Source: Cyclostephanos tholiformis (taxonomy: Eukaryota; Bacillariophyta; Thalassiosirophyceae; Thalassiosirales; Thalassiosiraceae). From it: a stretch of DNA of 16,962 bases. Below are positions 8,780 through 16,822 of the stretch, piece after piece (within the stretch, counting starts at the first letter, position 1; each line of letters starts with the position of its first letter). The notes beneath the pieces are model-generated. The model ran no database searches, was not told the DNA's origin, and saw only the letters and a list, made by a program, of their open reading frames with translations. The position numbers and the translations under genes are program-made. The stretch lies in NCBI GenBank assembly GCA_036939975.1, contig JALLPB010000367.1, positions 1-16,962 of the forward strand. Direction: 5' to 3'.

Positions 8780-9133
8780 TGCAACAAAGACCAAAGGATC
8801 ACACCCAGCATGTTCCTAGATGCTGTTGATGAGCCAGGTTGTTGCATCCTCCCCAAGGACAACAGTGGACCCGGGAGGATGAACCTACAACTTCTTGCCA
8901 CATTGAAGTTGATTGGGATCATCCTCTATCAGTTTATCCCAAACACAATGCACATGATACAGTATACTGAGCAGTTGTATGGTCCGTTCAAGATGTAGTC
9001 TTTGAAGAACCTCAGCAAGATTGTTGAGGCAAGGAAGCTTTGTTTGAGGGTCAGACGAGGGGAGGGGATGGCCGGGAGATTCTTGTACCAGGCCCTCTGT
9101 AGAGAGCTGCAGGGGCTTTGGGGCAAAAAATAG
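8780..9133 (+). pseudogene. DDE transposase fragment (decayed DNA transposon)
   Basis: The frame through 8810-8998 reads ...NSGPGRMNLQLLATLKLIG then PNTMHMIQYTEQLYGPFK. After a TAG at 8996-8998 it continues SLKNLSKIVEARKLCLRV to a stop near 9132. The SGPGRMN block, followed about 30 residues later by PNT-H-Q-T-(D/E)-YGPFK, matches the second and third catalytic regions of DDE transposases of the pogo/DDE_1-like type that I associate with diatom and other algal genomes. The residue expected to be the second Asp (D-S-G-P-G-R) reads Asn, as AAC. Upstream in the same frame there are stops (TGA, TAA). It is therefore a broken fragment without its N-terminal DNA-binding part. The superfamily call is from memory of the motif, not a search. 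Confidence 0.6.
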
Positions 9134-9174
9134 TGTTTAGCCCCCCAAAATGCTCTGAAAATTCCCCAAGCCCC
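9112..9174. repeat. G/C-run inverted repeat
   Basis: GGGGCTTTGGGG (9112-9123) and CCCCAAGCCCC (9164-9174) are complementary apart from one missing base, separated by about 40 bases. It overlaps the end of the transposase remnant and may be a fold-back or an old element end. Confidence 0.5.
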
Positions 9175-9990
9175 CTCAACTCAGGGGTAGGGCAAATTAT
9201 TTGGGGCATGTTGCAGTGGAGTCACAGTATGACATCATCCCCCCAGTGACACCCCACTCGCCCCCATTGATTTTGAGTTTTAAGCCCACTCTATTACAGT
9301 TGACCATGCATGGTAAAAAACTCAGACCACTTTCGAATCCTAATGAAAAACACTCTGTAACCAGTAGTTTGGAACAAGTTTGCAAGTTTTCATGTTGGAA
9401 CACAGTATTATTTAAAGTGTTCCTGAGGTATTGAGGTTGAGGTCGAGGGAAGAATGTGCTAAATATCATTAGGATATTCCGCGGGGCAGTACTAATCTTG
9501 AGCACCAATTGGTACTCAGAACATTGATCCGTAGTTGCAAGTGAATGTTCAACTCACAACAACCCTTGTGGAAGTTTTGTTGACAAGGGTGATGCAAAGG
9601 TCATGCTATCATTCTTGATGATATTATCATTGGTGCACCAGCTATTGGGCAAGGATGATTTTTTGTTGTGCGGTTGTGATGTGTATTTTAGCTACATATA
9701 TGCACAAACCAACCATGGTGGCTGCCATCGTCCTACCTCTGCCACTCATTTTGTCCTTGGGGGGGACCCATGTTGTCTGTCTGACTTAGTTGGGTTTGTC
9801 AGATGTTGTGTCGGCCAATTTCGGCCCAACAATGTCATGTTGTGACATGATGGCAACATGTCTTAAATGTCAGCCCGACATTTGGTGACATTGCCCCATT
9901 TTGTGCCCCAACAATGTCATGTCATTTTTGTCAGCTGCCAACATGCCGGCATATACTTACGTAGGAATTAGTACTTATGTATTGTATGCT
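9135..9990. other. CpG-poor non-coding region
   Basis: No gene recognised. It includes a 16-bp direct repeat CCCAACAATGTCATGT at 9825-9840 and 9907-9922, and a small hairpin (ATGTCA...TGACAT) at about 9832-9848. Upstream exons of the shikimate kinase-like sequence, including the ATP-binding P-loop, should lie here if the gene is intact, but I could not find them. Confidence 0.45.
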
Positions 9991-10036
9991 CAGGTAGGTA
10001 AGTTGCAATGCCCTCATTCTTATGTCATCTGGGCAG

Positions 10037-10409
10037 GTATTGGATGCGATTCATGCTCACATTCGATGTGTGATAGGCACCGGGAGTGGATTGGTGTTGA
10101 AGAATCAGAATTGGGCAGACTGGACTGGTGCTGTACCTAAAGGTTGATCCGGAGGTGATTTATGACAGGGTCAGGGGCAATGCCGATCATCTATTGAGCA
10201 ACGACAATCCCGTTGGCACAATAAGGCAATTGATCAAGGAGAGGAAGGGATGGTATGAGCAGGCGAATGTGATTGTGGAGGTGAAAGCGGACATGGACGT
10301 GCATGATGCAGCGGACATATGTGTGCATGCATTCCATGATTTCATCAATGATAATCCACCGGCATGGAAGAAGGCCAAGGCAAAGGCATGTGAGAATGGA
10401 TTAGATTAG
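10037..10409 (+). pseudogene. Shikimate kinase-like C-terminal region, frameshifted
   Basis: After an intron-like acceptor (CTGGGCAG at 10036; donor GTAGGT at 9994 or GTAAGT at 9998), frame A reads VLDAIHAHIRC then VIGTGSGLVLKNQNW. After a one-base phase change near 10119-10128, frame B reads LVLYLKVDPEVIYDRV, then RQLIKERKGWYEQANVIV and ends NPPAWKKAKAKACENGLD at a TAG. This follows the shikimate kinase order: TGGG motif, NW, hydrophobic strand, DPEV, lid, ER-x-x-Y. Shikimate kinases phosphorylate shikimate at the 3-hydroxyl in the plastid chorismate pathway. Oddities: TGGG reads TGSG, the lid RPLL reads DHLL, and the P-loop exon is not found. The frame break sits on two copies of ACTGG; a third copy would restore the frame. 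It could be a decayed duplicate, a diverged kinase-like gene, or an assembly error in a real gene. Confidence 0.68.
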
Positions 10410-10525
10410 GTGTAATTAATTGAGAATATCAACCAATAATTTTTAATATAGCAATGTGTAATCAATTTTTTTGTGACAGAGAGAGATCAAGAAAGAGCAA
10501 GGGTGCTTGTGCATTTGTACTTTCA

Positions 10526-11426
10526 CTAAGTGCCTAGGGGCGGGGATCCTGATCCCACCTCCTTGAAAAAGGAGAATCTCATCACTGCCTCCCTTACATT
10601 TGCAGTCAAATCATTCCAATATTTCATTTGCACAGCCAACAGCATGTCAGTGTATTAACCGAGGCCAAATCCATTAAGTTGGTCCCTGTCGTAGGCCGTG
10701 AAATCTACACGACAGAAAAGGGGGGGGGAGTGTTAATAACGGACACATGAATTGAAGACAAGCCCGATTTTGAGGATACAAATGTTTGTTTCTTGGAGGG
10801 GGGTGACGAGATCATACAAAAATTAGCTATTCAAACATCATCATAGCATACTCATGGTTGATGAAGCAATACCATCTATTTTTGTCAATGACGAGCAACA
10901 ATAAACTCTTCCTTGTTTCACATCAAGCGACGAGTATGCCCAACTTTTGGCAACTTGCAACATGTAATTCCACAAGCCAACTTTGTAACTGAATGCCCCC
11001 TTGATGAAGACCTTGGTTTTGCCTGATAGATTGTGCCATGGAACATATCGTAATTTTGGGTAATTGTATGCGAATGGATTCCTTGTCTCAATAATGTTGA
11101 TGCCATCCATTGCCTCCATCCTCTCCTCAAGGACAGCATCCATAGCCATAGAGGGGGGTCTCAACTTGAGTTGGATCCTGGTCATCATTTCCACTTACGC
11201 TATGGACTTATCACCAACGTCCAAACCACTGTCATTTATGCTTGTTTTATCCCTTACTCCTCCTTCACTCTCCACTTCCTCCTCCTCCTCTACATTCTTC
11301 TCCTCCTCTTTCTCCTTTCCCCTGTTTTGCCTCGTTCTCCTCCACATCCTTTGTTGCTGTTGTCATTGTGCCCAAGGAATTGGTCACGTTCTTTTTACGT
11401 ATTTTTGTGACATAGTGACTCGCCAT
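10526..11426 (-). pseudogene. Unrecognised coding remnants, possibly a split gene
   Basis: Three stretches read like protein on -. From ATG at 11426 there is MASHYVTKIRKKNVTNSLGT and an acidic continuation; it shifts frame in a GA-rich tract, though an ATG at 11347 could start the second frame directly. That frame (KEEEKNVEEEEEVES) reaches a TAA overlapping a perfect GTAAGT donor at 11198, so the stop may be intronic. The same frame continues from 11194 to 10841 with ETRNPFAYNYPKLRYVPW and KVFIKGAFSYKVGLWNYML. After a C-rich tract and TAG acceptor at 10705, 10704-10526 reads FTAYDRDQLNGFGL, one TAA, and MKYWNDLTANVREAVMRF. I recognise no family. CpG poverty and the frame breaks favour a decayed mobile-element or gene remnant over an active gene. 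Confidence 0.45.
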
Positions 11427-12000
11427 TGTGTTTTTCTTCTGAATTGTCTCTACATATGTAGGATGTAGTATGAAAATATGATGACTACAAAAATGGTTAA
11501 GAGATAAGAAGAGTTATTTTTACATTGTGGCAATGTCATGTTACAGAACAGTATTTTTGAGAGTTATAGTTGTGATCAAAATATGAATGTTACAGGATAA
11601 CTTCGATGGTTACTGACTAGTATTTTAATACCAGGTGATAATAGTTTTGTTTAAGATTGTTGTATATAGGGCTTCTGATGTACCCCTACTTTCCAAAATT
11701 TTGCCCCCTCCCGGCATAACAGTGTAAGGACAGGTGCACCCATCTGCCCATCCATAGCATATGAAGGTGCTCAAATGCTTTAAATACATCCAATGTGGAT
11801 GTGGGGTGCTTTACAACCAACAATGACACCACAATGTGATTTGGGCTTCTGCTTTTGCCCAATTTTTCATAATTCTGCCCCCACCTGCAAAGGTATAACA
11901 GTGTAAGATAACCTTTCAGTGCCCTTTTCCCAAGCTTGCATAGTGTAGTACTTTCATGTAGCTAGGATATATTGGCATTTCCTGACATTAAAATGTGCAG
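11427..12000. other. AT-rich, strongly CpG-depleted non-coding region with a diverged direct repeat
   Basis: Only two CpG dinucleotides were counted in 11521-12000. Two related blocks, TTTTGCCCCCTCCCGGCATAACAG... and TTCTGCCCCCACC...GTATAACAGTGTAAG, lie about 180 bases apart (about 11699-11732 and 11872-11910). No coding sequence was recognised. Confidence 0.5.
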
Positions 12001-12402
12001 GAAGGCCAAATTGGCAAGATAATATGTCGGCACAGACAGGCCCTTTTCTTTATTCAATATGCGGACTTTTCCCCTGTTGCTACTGTGATGGTTTATTTGC
12101 AAATCAACCAACAATTCTGCCACAATATGTCAACCCAATGCCTGAACAGGTTTATCTGAATCCTAAATTTGCATCAGAGCAGCAGTGTGGTATTGATCAC
12201 TGTTTTAGAGATGATCGGGCCCATTTCATATTTTTTTCAATGTCACATTATTTTCATCTTTTTGATAGTGGAGTTAAGGTTTGAAAGCAGTGCCTTCTTT
12301 TGTACTTTATGTTGAATTATTACTTTTGTCTTGATGGGACTAGGTGGGGATATTTGGACATGCAATGCCAATGCTCAAGGAGTATCTGCCACTAGACAAG
12401 GT
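12001..12402 (+). other. Weak possible exon remnants
   Basis: After GTGCAG at 12000, one frame reads EGQIGKIICRHRQALFFIQY for about 52 codons; another frame (12024-12284) is open for 86 codons. After an intron-like GACTAG near 12341, VGIFGHAMPMLKEYLPLDK is followed by a GTATTG donor-like site near 12403. They do not combine into a protein I recognise. These may be exon relics or chance open frames in CpG-poor DNA. Confidence 0.2.
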
Positions 12403-12536
12403 ATTGCTACTGTCACCTGCAATTTTTTGGTATAGGGTCAACACAATATATGAATAGTTGGATGATAACAATATGACAGTAACATATTTACAATTTATTA
12501 TATAATCTCTACATAAATAAATGAATGAAAAATATT

Positions 12537-14335
12537 CTACTCATGATTGTCACCAGTTGGCTCATTTGGTGAAACATCGCCGGATCCAATCGTGGCAAGG
12601 TTGGCTTGCTCAACAACAAGGTTGTTGATCAAATTTGTCCAAAAAGTAACACCCATTACATAGTTTCTCTGTTCTTTGACATACAACTGATCAGATGCCC
12701 CGGTGAAATCATTCATAATATCCAGCATGGTATGTGGGGGTGGAGGTGGTGGATTGACAAATGCCTGTGCAATAGCACTAGTCGAATTTCCCAGATGTCA
12801 AAAAGAATTACTCACATCAAAGTATTGCAAATTTGTCAAATTTGCATTCGCACTGGGATCATGACAATTGCATCACCTTGTACCATTTTGCAATGAAGTT
12901 TGCTGACGTTGTGCTGGACAGCAGATTGCAGCATTGCCAACATTCTCCACAAGACATTCTTGCATAAAACTGTCATCTAATGGCTCCATCTCAAAATTAC
13001 CCACGTAATCCTGCTGCTCATGTCTATTCACTCTCTCATTTCCATCAGCTACTCTTACCTCGCCTCTTAGCTGTACAGGACAGATTTTCTGATGTGGCCC
13101 TAGAGTTGCCTGTTGTCCCATGATGCTGTTCATGACAAAGCACTTGTTTGTTTCCAGCTTAGCTGTCTGAGCAGAGGATGCTGATGAATTGCTATCCAAA
13201 ACATCAAAAAGTTAAAAGAAGCTTCAAGCCCAAGCAGGGATCTCCTCCCCACTAGCACCCAATTGCTCATTTGAATTATGCTGAGTGTAATAAGTCCCTT
13301 GCTTGACACAGTGCAACATCAAAATGAAACTGCAACATCTGATGATGAATTGGAGTAGAGGCCCCAAGGGGTTTATCATCCTGGAAAAGGACATCCTAGT
13401 TGGCAGCAAGCTAAGCACTGCAACCAGTGTAAGCAATTGATCCCACATATCCACAAGGATGGGCTTTGGCTAGCTTCAAAATACCAACTAATGGAGTGTC
13501 ATGGGCGCTGTCACAAATGCTTGTCCACTCCAGGGTATCCCCAATGAATCCATCCAGAGCTTGATGTTGTCAGGTTCCTACAACCCTTGCTGATGCCATT
13601 TTTTGCAGTAGTGCAGCTATGTAGTGATGATGGGGCTGAGGTATCGACAGACTCTGTGGTTACTGTCACCGTCACCCCTCTTAAAGTAAAAAGAAGATGC
13701 TGCCACCCCAGCACTCAACACTCTCAATGTTGCACTATCATCAATTGACAGGTCCTCACTCTCAGCTAGTTGGACTTGAGGTCATGGACAATTCATGGTA
13801 GGATTGTCAAAAAGAACAGTTCCGGATGAAATGTCTGAATCATTAACTGAGGAAACATCCAAATAATGAAGGACATCATGCCTGAGCTGAAAATTTGTCA
13901 AATTTGTTATGAGACATACCCAAAATGAATACAGAGAGAAGAAAAAATGACATACCTTGATTCACATAACCTCATGGTTTGTTCATAATGAATGGTTGTC
14001 TTCATTGAGAGGAATGTCATCCTCCAAGAGCAGACCAAGTGGCAACCACTCACAGTTAAGGGTCTCCAGCAGCACTGTGTCAATGGGATGGACAAAGTCC
14101 CATGCTCTATTCCATGGAATAGGTGCATGGGTGAGAGGGTGCATTATATTCCTATGCGTGTAATGCTCCAATAGAGTGCCAATCTCTCAAAAACTTGCTG
14201 ATTTAGAATCATTGTTCCATTTGTGCTAGGCACATTGAAGTGAATGGCATCAAAGGGAGGCTCTTGAATTATTGAGCACAGATGCTGGCTTGGAATATGT
14301 TCATGCATGGCAGCTGTATCATTTCCAAAGAGGGA
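12537..14335 (-). pseudogene. Large decayed gene of unknown family (left part, interrupted by a transposon)
   Basis: Reading down the minus strand, coding-like blocks follow each other with few frame changes: QEPPFDAIHFNVPSTNGT (14.3 kb); after a shift, HAPIPWNRAWDFVHPIDTVL and LLLEDDIPLNEDNHSL (14.17-13.98 kb); after a 69-base intron, LRHDVLHYLDVSSVNDSDIS and ESEDLSIDDSATLRV (13.89-13.6 kb); after a shift, GFIGDTLEWTSICDSAHDT and ASTPIHHQMLQFHFDVA (13.6-13.3 kb); then a long frame from 13199 to 12537 with MGQQATLGPHQKICPVQLRG and NNLVVEQANLATIGSGDVS broken by two TGA codons. Most in-frame stops are TGA, with some TAG and TAA. No catalytic motif or family was recognised; it may be a host gene duplicate or the non-transposase gene of an element. 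It continues at 16032-16360 beyond the inserted element. Confidence 0.55.
13887..13955 (-). other. Probable intron in the decayed gene
   Basis: On -, donor ATCAAG|GTATGT at 13955 is followed by a T/C-rich tract and acceptor AATTTTCAG at 13887, 69 bases. It joins two coding-like blocks in phase 0. Its size equals that of the ABC intron at 3705-3773, supporting a nuclear spliceosomal gene origin for the decayed sequence. Confidence 0.5.
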
Positions 14336-14343
14336 TTGCACCA
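14336..14343 (+). repeat. Target-site duplication, left copy (TTGCACCA)
   Basis: TTGCACCA directly abuts the left terminal inverted repeat. An identical 8-bp copy abuts the right end at 16024-16031. Confidence 0.85.
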
Positions 14344-14361
14344 CTAGGTTGTGCATTCCCC
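14344..14361 (+). repeat. Left terminal inverted repeat
   Basis: CTAGGTTGTGCATTCCCC, matching the right end at 17 of 18 positions in inverted orientation. Confidence 0.85.
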
Positions 14362-14510
14362 TTTTTGGTTCCCTTTTTTCCAGACCCCTCCAAAGGGAAT
14401 TCCTAGTGGAATTCCTTTTAACTCCCCCCCTTCCCCTTTTTGAATTCCATCCAAAAAGGGAATTCTCTTTTGAGGGAATTCCCTATTTTATTCCCTTTTT
14501 TGGTACTTTT
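14362..14510. repeat. Left subterminal repeats (TTCCCTTTTT / GGAATTCC)
   Basis: Within about 150 bases there are several TTCCC-TTTTT(T) blocks, in one orientation as TTCCCTTTTTT and in the other as AAAAAGGGAA, plus repeated GGAATTCC or near copies. The same words recur at the right end (about 15865-16000). Confidence 0.7.
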
Positions 14511-14749
14511 CTAAATGCATCCTGAGTTTGTTCCTCCTGTATGTAGGAACTCAATAGTTTGGACAAATTCCTCAATCTTGAAATATGGCGGAACAAACCA
14601 AATCTCCCGGGCGCCACTTTTTATTGGGATAATTAATTGGTTAACACCATGGTGGTGTCATCATATTCCAAGTAGTAGAAATGTTAATTGATATTCAAAG
14701 CACAAAAATTATACAATATCATATCTATCATCCTAGTGATGACACAAGG

Positions 14750-15810
14750 AGCAGCAGGAGTGGATGCGTCAGCAGCCTAGGCCACAAATGTGCAGCTCGA
14801 GCTTATGCATCAGCTGCCCGATCCCGACCCTGACCCAGCCCAAGCAAAGTGAGTACCGCTGCCCCCCCCCTGCCAGTTGGTGCCCCTATTGATGTCCACG
14901 GGAGGCACCCGCAAGTGCCACTGCACCCCTCCCCCAACCTCACCCTGGGTCCTGGGCCGTGAGTGCACAGGGCAAGCAATCGCATCAGCGACCTGACCCC
15001 AACACAAGCCGAGTGAAATGAGCGAGTCCCCCACTCCTCATGCTGGTGCTGCTGCAGCATCAGTGCCATGAGCATGCAGCGCAAGCTGATGTGTCAGCAG
15101 CCCAACCCTGATGTAAGCCAAGTCAAACAATTGCTGCCCCCCCCCCTGATGACGCCACTGCAGCCGCTGCTGCCAGCACCGCCAGCAACTGCCAATGCCT
15201 TGAACATGCGTGTGAGCCAATGAATCAGTGGCCCGACCCCAATGCCAAGTGAAATGATCGCCACACCCCCTCCCTCAATCATGCAACTGCTGCTGCTGCC
15301 GCCAGCACTCACCAGTGCCATGAGTACAAAGCATGAGCCGACATGTCCACGGCCCAACCACAACATGATTTGAGTGTCCACAGATGCACCATTGCCATCA
15401 CACCGCACCATGCAGTGCAGTGCCATCACCCACCAGTGCCGCAAGCGTGCAGCACAAGCCGACGCATCTGCAGCCCAACCACAATGTGATTTGAGCAAAG
15501 CAAGCATCCCCCCTCCCCCGCCAGCACTGGCACCACCAGCAGCACCACCGCCAACATCCACAGATGTGCCGTCACCATCACACTACACCACCGCTGCACA
15601 GCCGCTGCACCGCGCAGTGCAAAGCCATCACCCGCCAGTGCTGCAAGTGTGCAGCACAAGCCAACACGTCCACAGCCTGACCATGACATGATTTGAGCAA
15701 AGCGAGCAACCCCCCCCCCCCCTGCCAGCACCGGCACAACCGGCACCACCAGCACCACCACCGACATCCACAGATGCACCATCACCATCACACTGCACCT
15801 GCTTGGCACA
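14750..15810. repeat. Degenerate GC-rich minisatellite inside the transposon
   Basis: Diverged units recur, each containing a GCATGCAGCGCAAGC-like word, a CAGCCCAACC(A/C) word, a GATTTGAG or equivalent, and a poly-C run followed by TGCCAGCACC. Landmark words start near 15069, 15202, 15320, 15439 and 15643, giving spacings of about 118-134 and then about 204. The block ACATCCACAGATG-x-xCC recurs at about 15377, 15557 and 15767. Long open frames on both strands here are Gly/Ala/Pro/Ser-rich by-products of the repeat. Poly-C runs of 9-13 bases (about 14865, 15139, 15709) are prone to length errors. Confidence 0.75.
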
Positions 15811-15864
15811 GTGCCATGGTTTATTGTCGATTTTATGTGTTGGTGTCAGAATGTGGCTTGTTCC

Positions 15865-16000
15865 CTTCAAAAAGGGAACAAATTTTTGCCTCGTTCCAGT
15901 TGGTATGTTCATCATATTTTATTGGTTCCCTTCTTGGGAGGAACCTGAATTCCCTTTTTTCATAAGCCAAAAAAGGGAATCCTGCAGGAATTCCTAGGAA
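15865..16000. repeat. Right subterminal repeats
   Basis: Contains GTTCCCTTCAAAAAGGGAAC (a 20-base palindromic block), TTCCCTTCTTGGGAGGAA, AATTCCCTTTTTTC, AAAAAAGGGAATCC and GGAATTCCTAGGAATCC. These mirror the left subterminal words. Confidence 0.7.
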
Positions 16001-16005
16001 TCCTT

Positions 16006-16023
16006 GGGGAATGCACAGCCTAG
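16006..16023 (-). repeat. Right terminal inverted repeat
   Basis: GGGGAATGCACAGCCTAG on +, the inverted partner of 14344-14361 with one T/C difference. Confidence 0.85.
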
Positions 16024-16031
16024 TTGCACCA
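16024..16031 (+). repeat. Target-site duplication, right copy (TTGCACCA)
   Basis: Identical to 14336-14343, immediately outside the right terminal inverted repeat. Confidence 0.85.
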
Positions 16032-16360
16032 GGAACACTTGGTTGAGAAATGACACATGGCACTACAGAGGTGAAGGCATCATCATCCAATGCTTTTAGC
16101 CTATCTGCCAAGATGGGGGCACCTAGATCATTTGCCATGCTGGTGGAAATGTTGGCAGCTGTGCTTTGTATTTTTTTGACACATTTTCAGCTTGGCGATG
16201 GAGCTTACTTTGACTTCTTGCCATTTTTGGTTGTTCGATTGGAGGCTGTGGCCTTAGCTGGAAATGTTGCCAACAAGTCACATTCTCAGCACAGCCTGTG
16301 GCTGCAGCAGTGGTGGGGGGAGGGGCAACATCAATAGCTAGGCAAACTACTTCGACACCT
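16032..16360 (-). pseudogene. Decayed gene of unknown family (right part, upstream of the insertion)
   Basis: On -, one frame is open from about 16360 to a TAG at 16123-16125 (about 78 codons), with HFQLRPQPPIEQPKMARSQS and AENVSKKYKAQLPTFPPAWQ. A second frame (from 16138) reads MANDLGAPILADRLKALDDD and SVVPCVISQPSVPGA up to the insertion. Both look protein-like, so a frameshift probably separates them, and which frame was ancestral is uncertain. Removing the element with one TTGCACCA copy joins this block to the open frame at 14335, supporting a single former gene. No family was recognised. Confidence 0.45.
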
Positions 16361-16700
16361 CACCATCTTTGGCAGTTTGATCAGATGTTGTGATGATGGT
16401 GGTAGCTGTGGGGTGGTCATTGGGTGGGGTCAGGAGGGAACATTAGGAAGAAAAGGGGGTGGTGCATTGCTCTGTGAGTGGAGGTGGGGGCAGGGGAGAG
16501 CTACAACATTGGCGGCATGGTAGCAGCAATTTTCTATGGTTTCTGTGTCTGAATATTGACAGGGGAGGGTCCTTCTATCATCAGGGGAGAGAGAGGATCC
16601 AGATCCCTGATGGGGAAGCCTACGAGGGGCTATGTACCAAGTCTGCAGGATGCGAGTTTTTCCCAACATTTTGCGAGTCTGTTTGCAATTTTGTGTCTTT
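16361..16700. other. Unassigned region
   Basis: Open frames of 64-102 codons exist on both strands, but they overlap each other and none shows a motif that I recognise. It may hold more of the decayed minus-strand gene (the minus frame 16669-16430 includes SNAPPPFLPNVPS), but support is weak. Confidence 0.25.
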
Positions 16701-16717
16701 GCAAATTCGTGGATCTG

Positions 16718-16762
16718 TGGCAGCTAAAATCAACTTTACGTTTTTGTTGATTTTAGATGCCA
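16718..16762. repeat. Long hairpin (16 of 17 pairs)
   Basis: TGGCAGCTAAAATCAAC (16718-16734) pairs with GTTGATTTTAGATGCCA (16746-16762), with one G-A mismatch and an 11-base loop. Confidence 0.85.
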
Positions 16763-16822
16763 TGTAACACCGATTTTTTTTAAATCAAATTTACCCCTGT
16801 AATATAGAATATTTGTTTTTTT

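Larger units (their letters stand above)
14344..16023. mobile_element. Non-autonomous hAT-like DNA transposon, 1,680 bp, carrying a minisatellite core
   Basis: The left terminus CTAGGTTGTGCATTCCCC (14344-14361) and the right terminus (16006-16023; reverse complement CTAGGCTGTGCATTCCCC) match at 17 of 18 bases. A perfect 8-bp direct repeat TTGCACCA flanks both. Eight-base duplications are typical of hAT transposons (also P and Merlin); the terminal bases CTAGG deviate a little from the usual hAT CAGGG-type start. The outer 250-300 bases carry repeated TTCCCTTTTT and GGAATTCC motifs, in both orientations near both ends, as expected of subterminal transposase-binding repeats. The interior has no transposase-like coding, only a GC-rich repeat array. 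The element interrupts the decayed minus-strand gene. It probably moved using a transposase supplied elsewhere; the superfamily is inferred from duplication length and end structure only. Confidence 0.78.

Noticed and set aside
12537..13200. TGA read as a sense codon (code reassignment or selenocysteine)
   Set aside because: TAG and TAA breaks and frameshifts occur in the same decayed gene, and the intact left-half genes end in ordinary stops without internal TGA.
15094..15561. A 155-codon minus-strand frame rich in Gly, Ala, Ser and Trp
   Set aside because: It lies wholly within the minisatellite core of the transposon and mirrors its repeat units.
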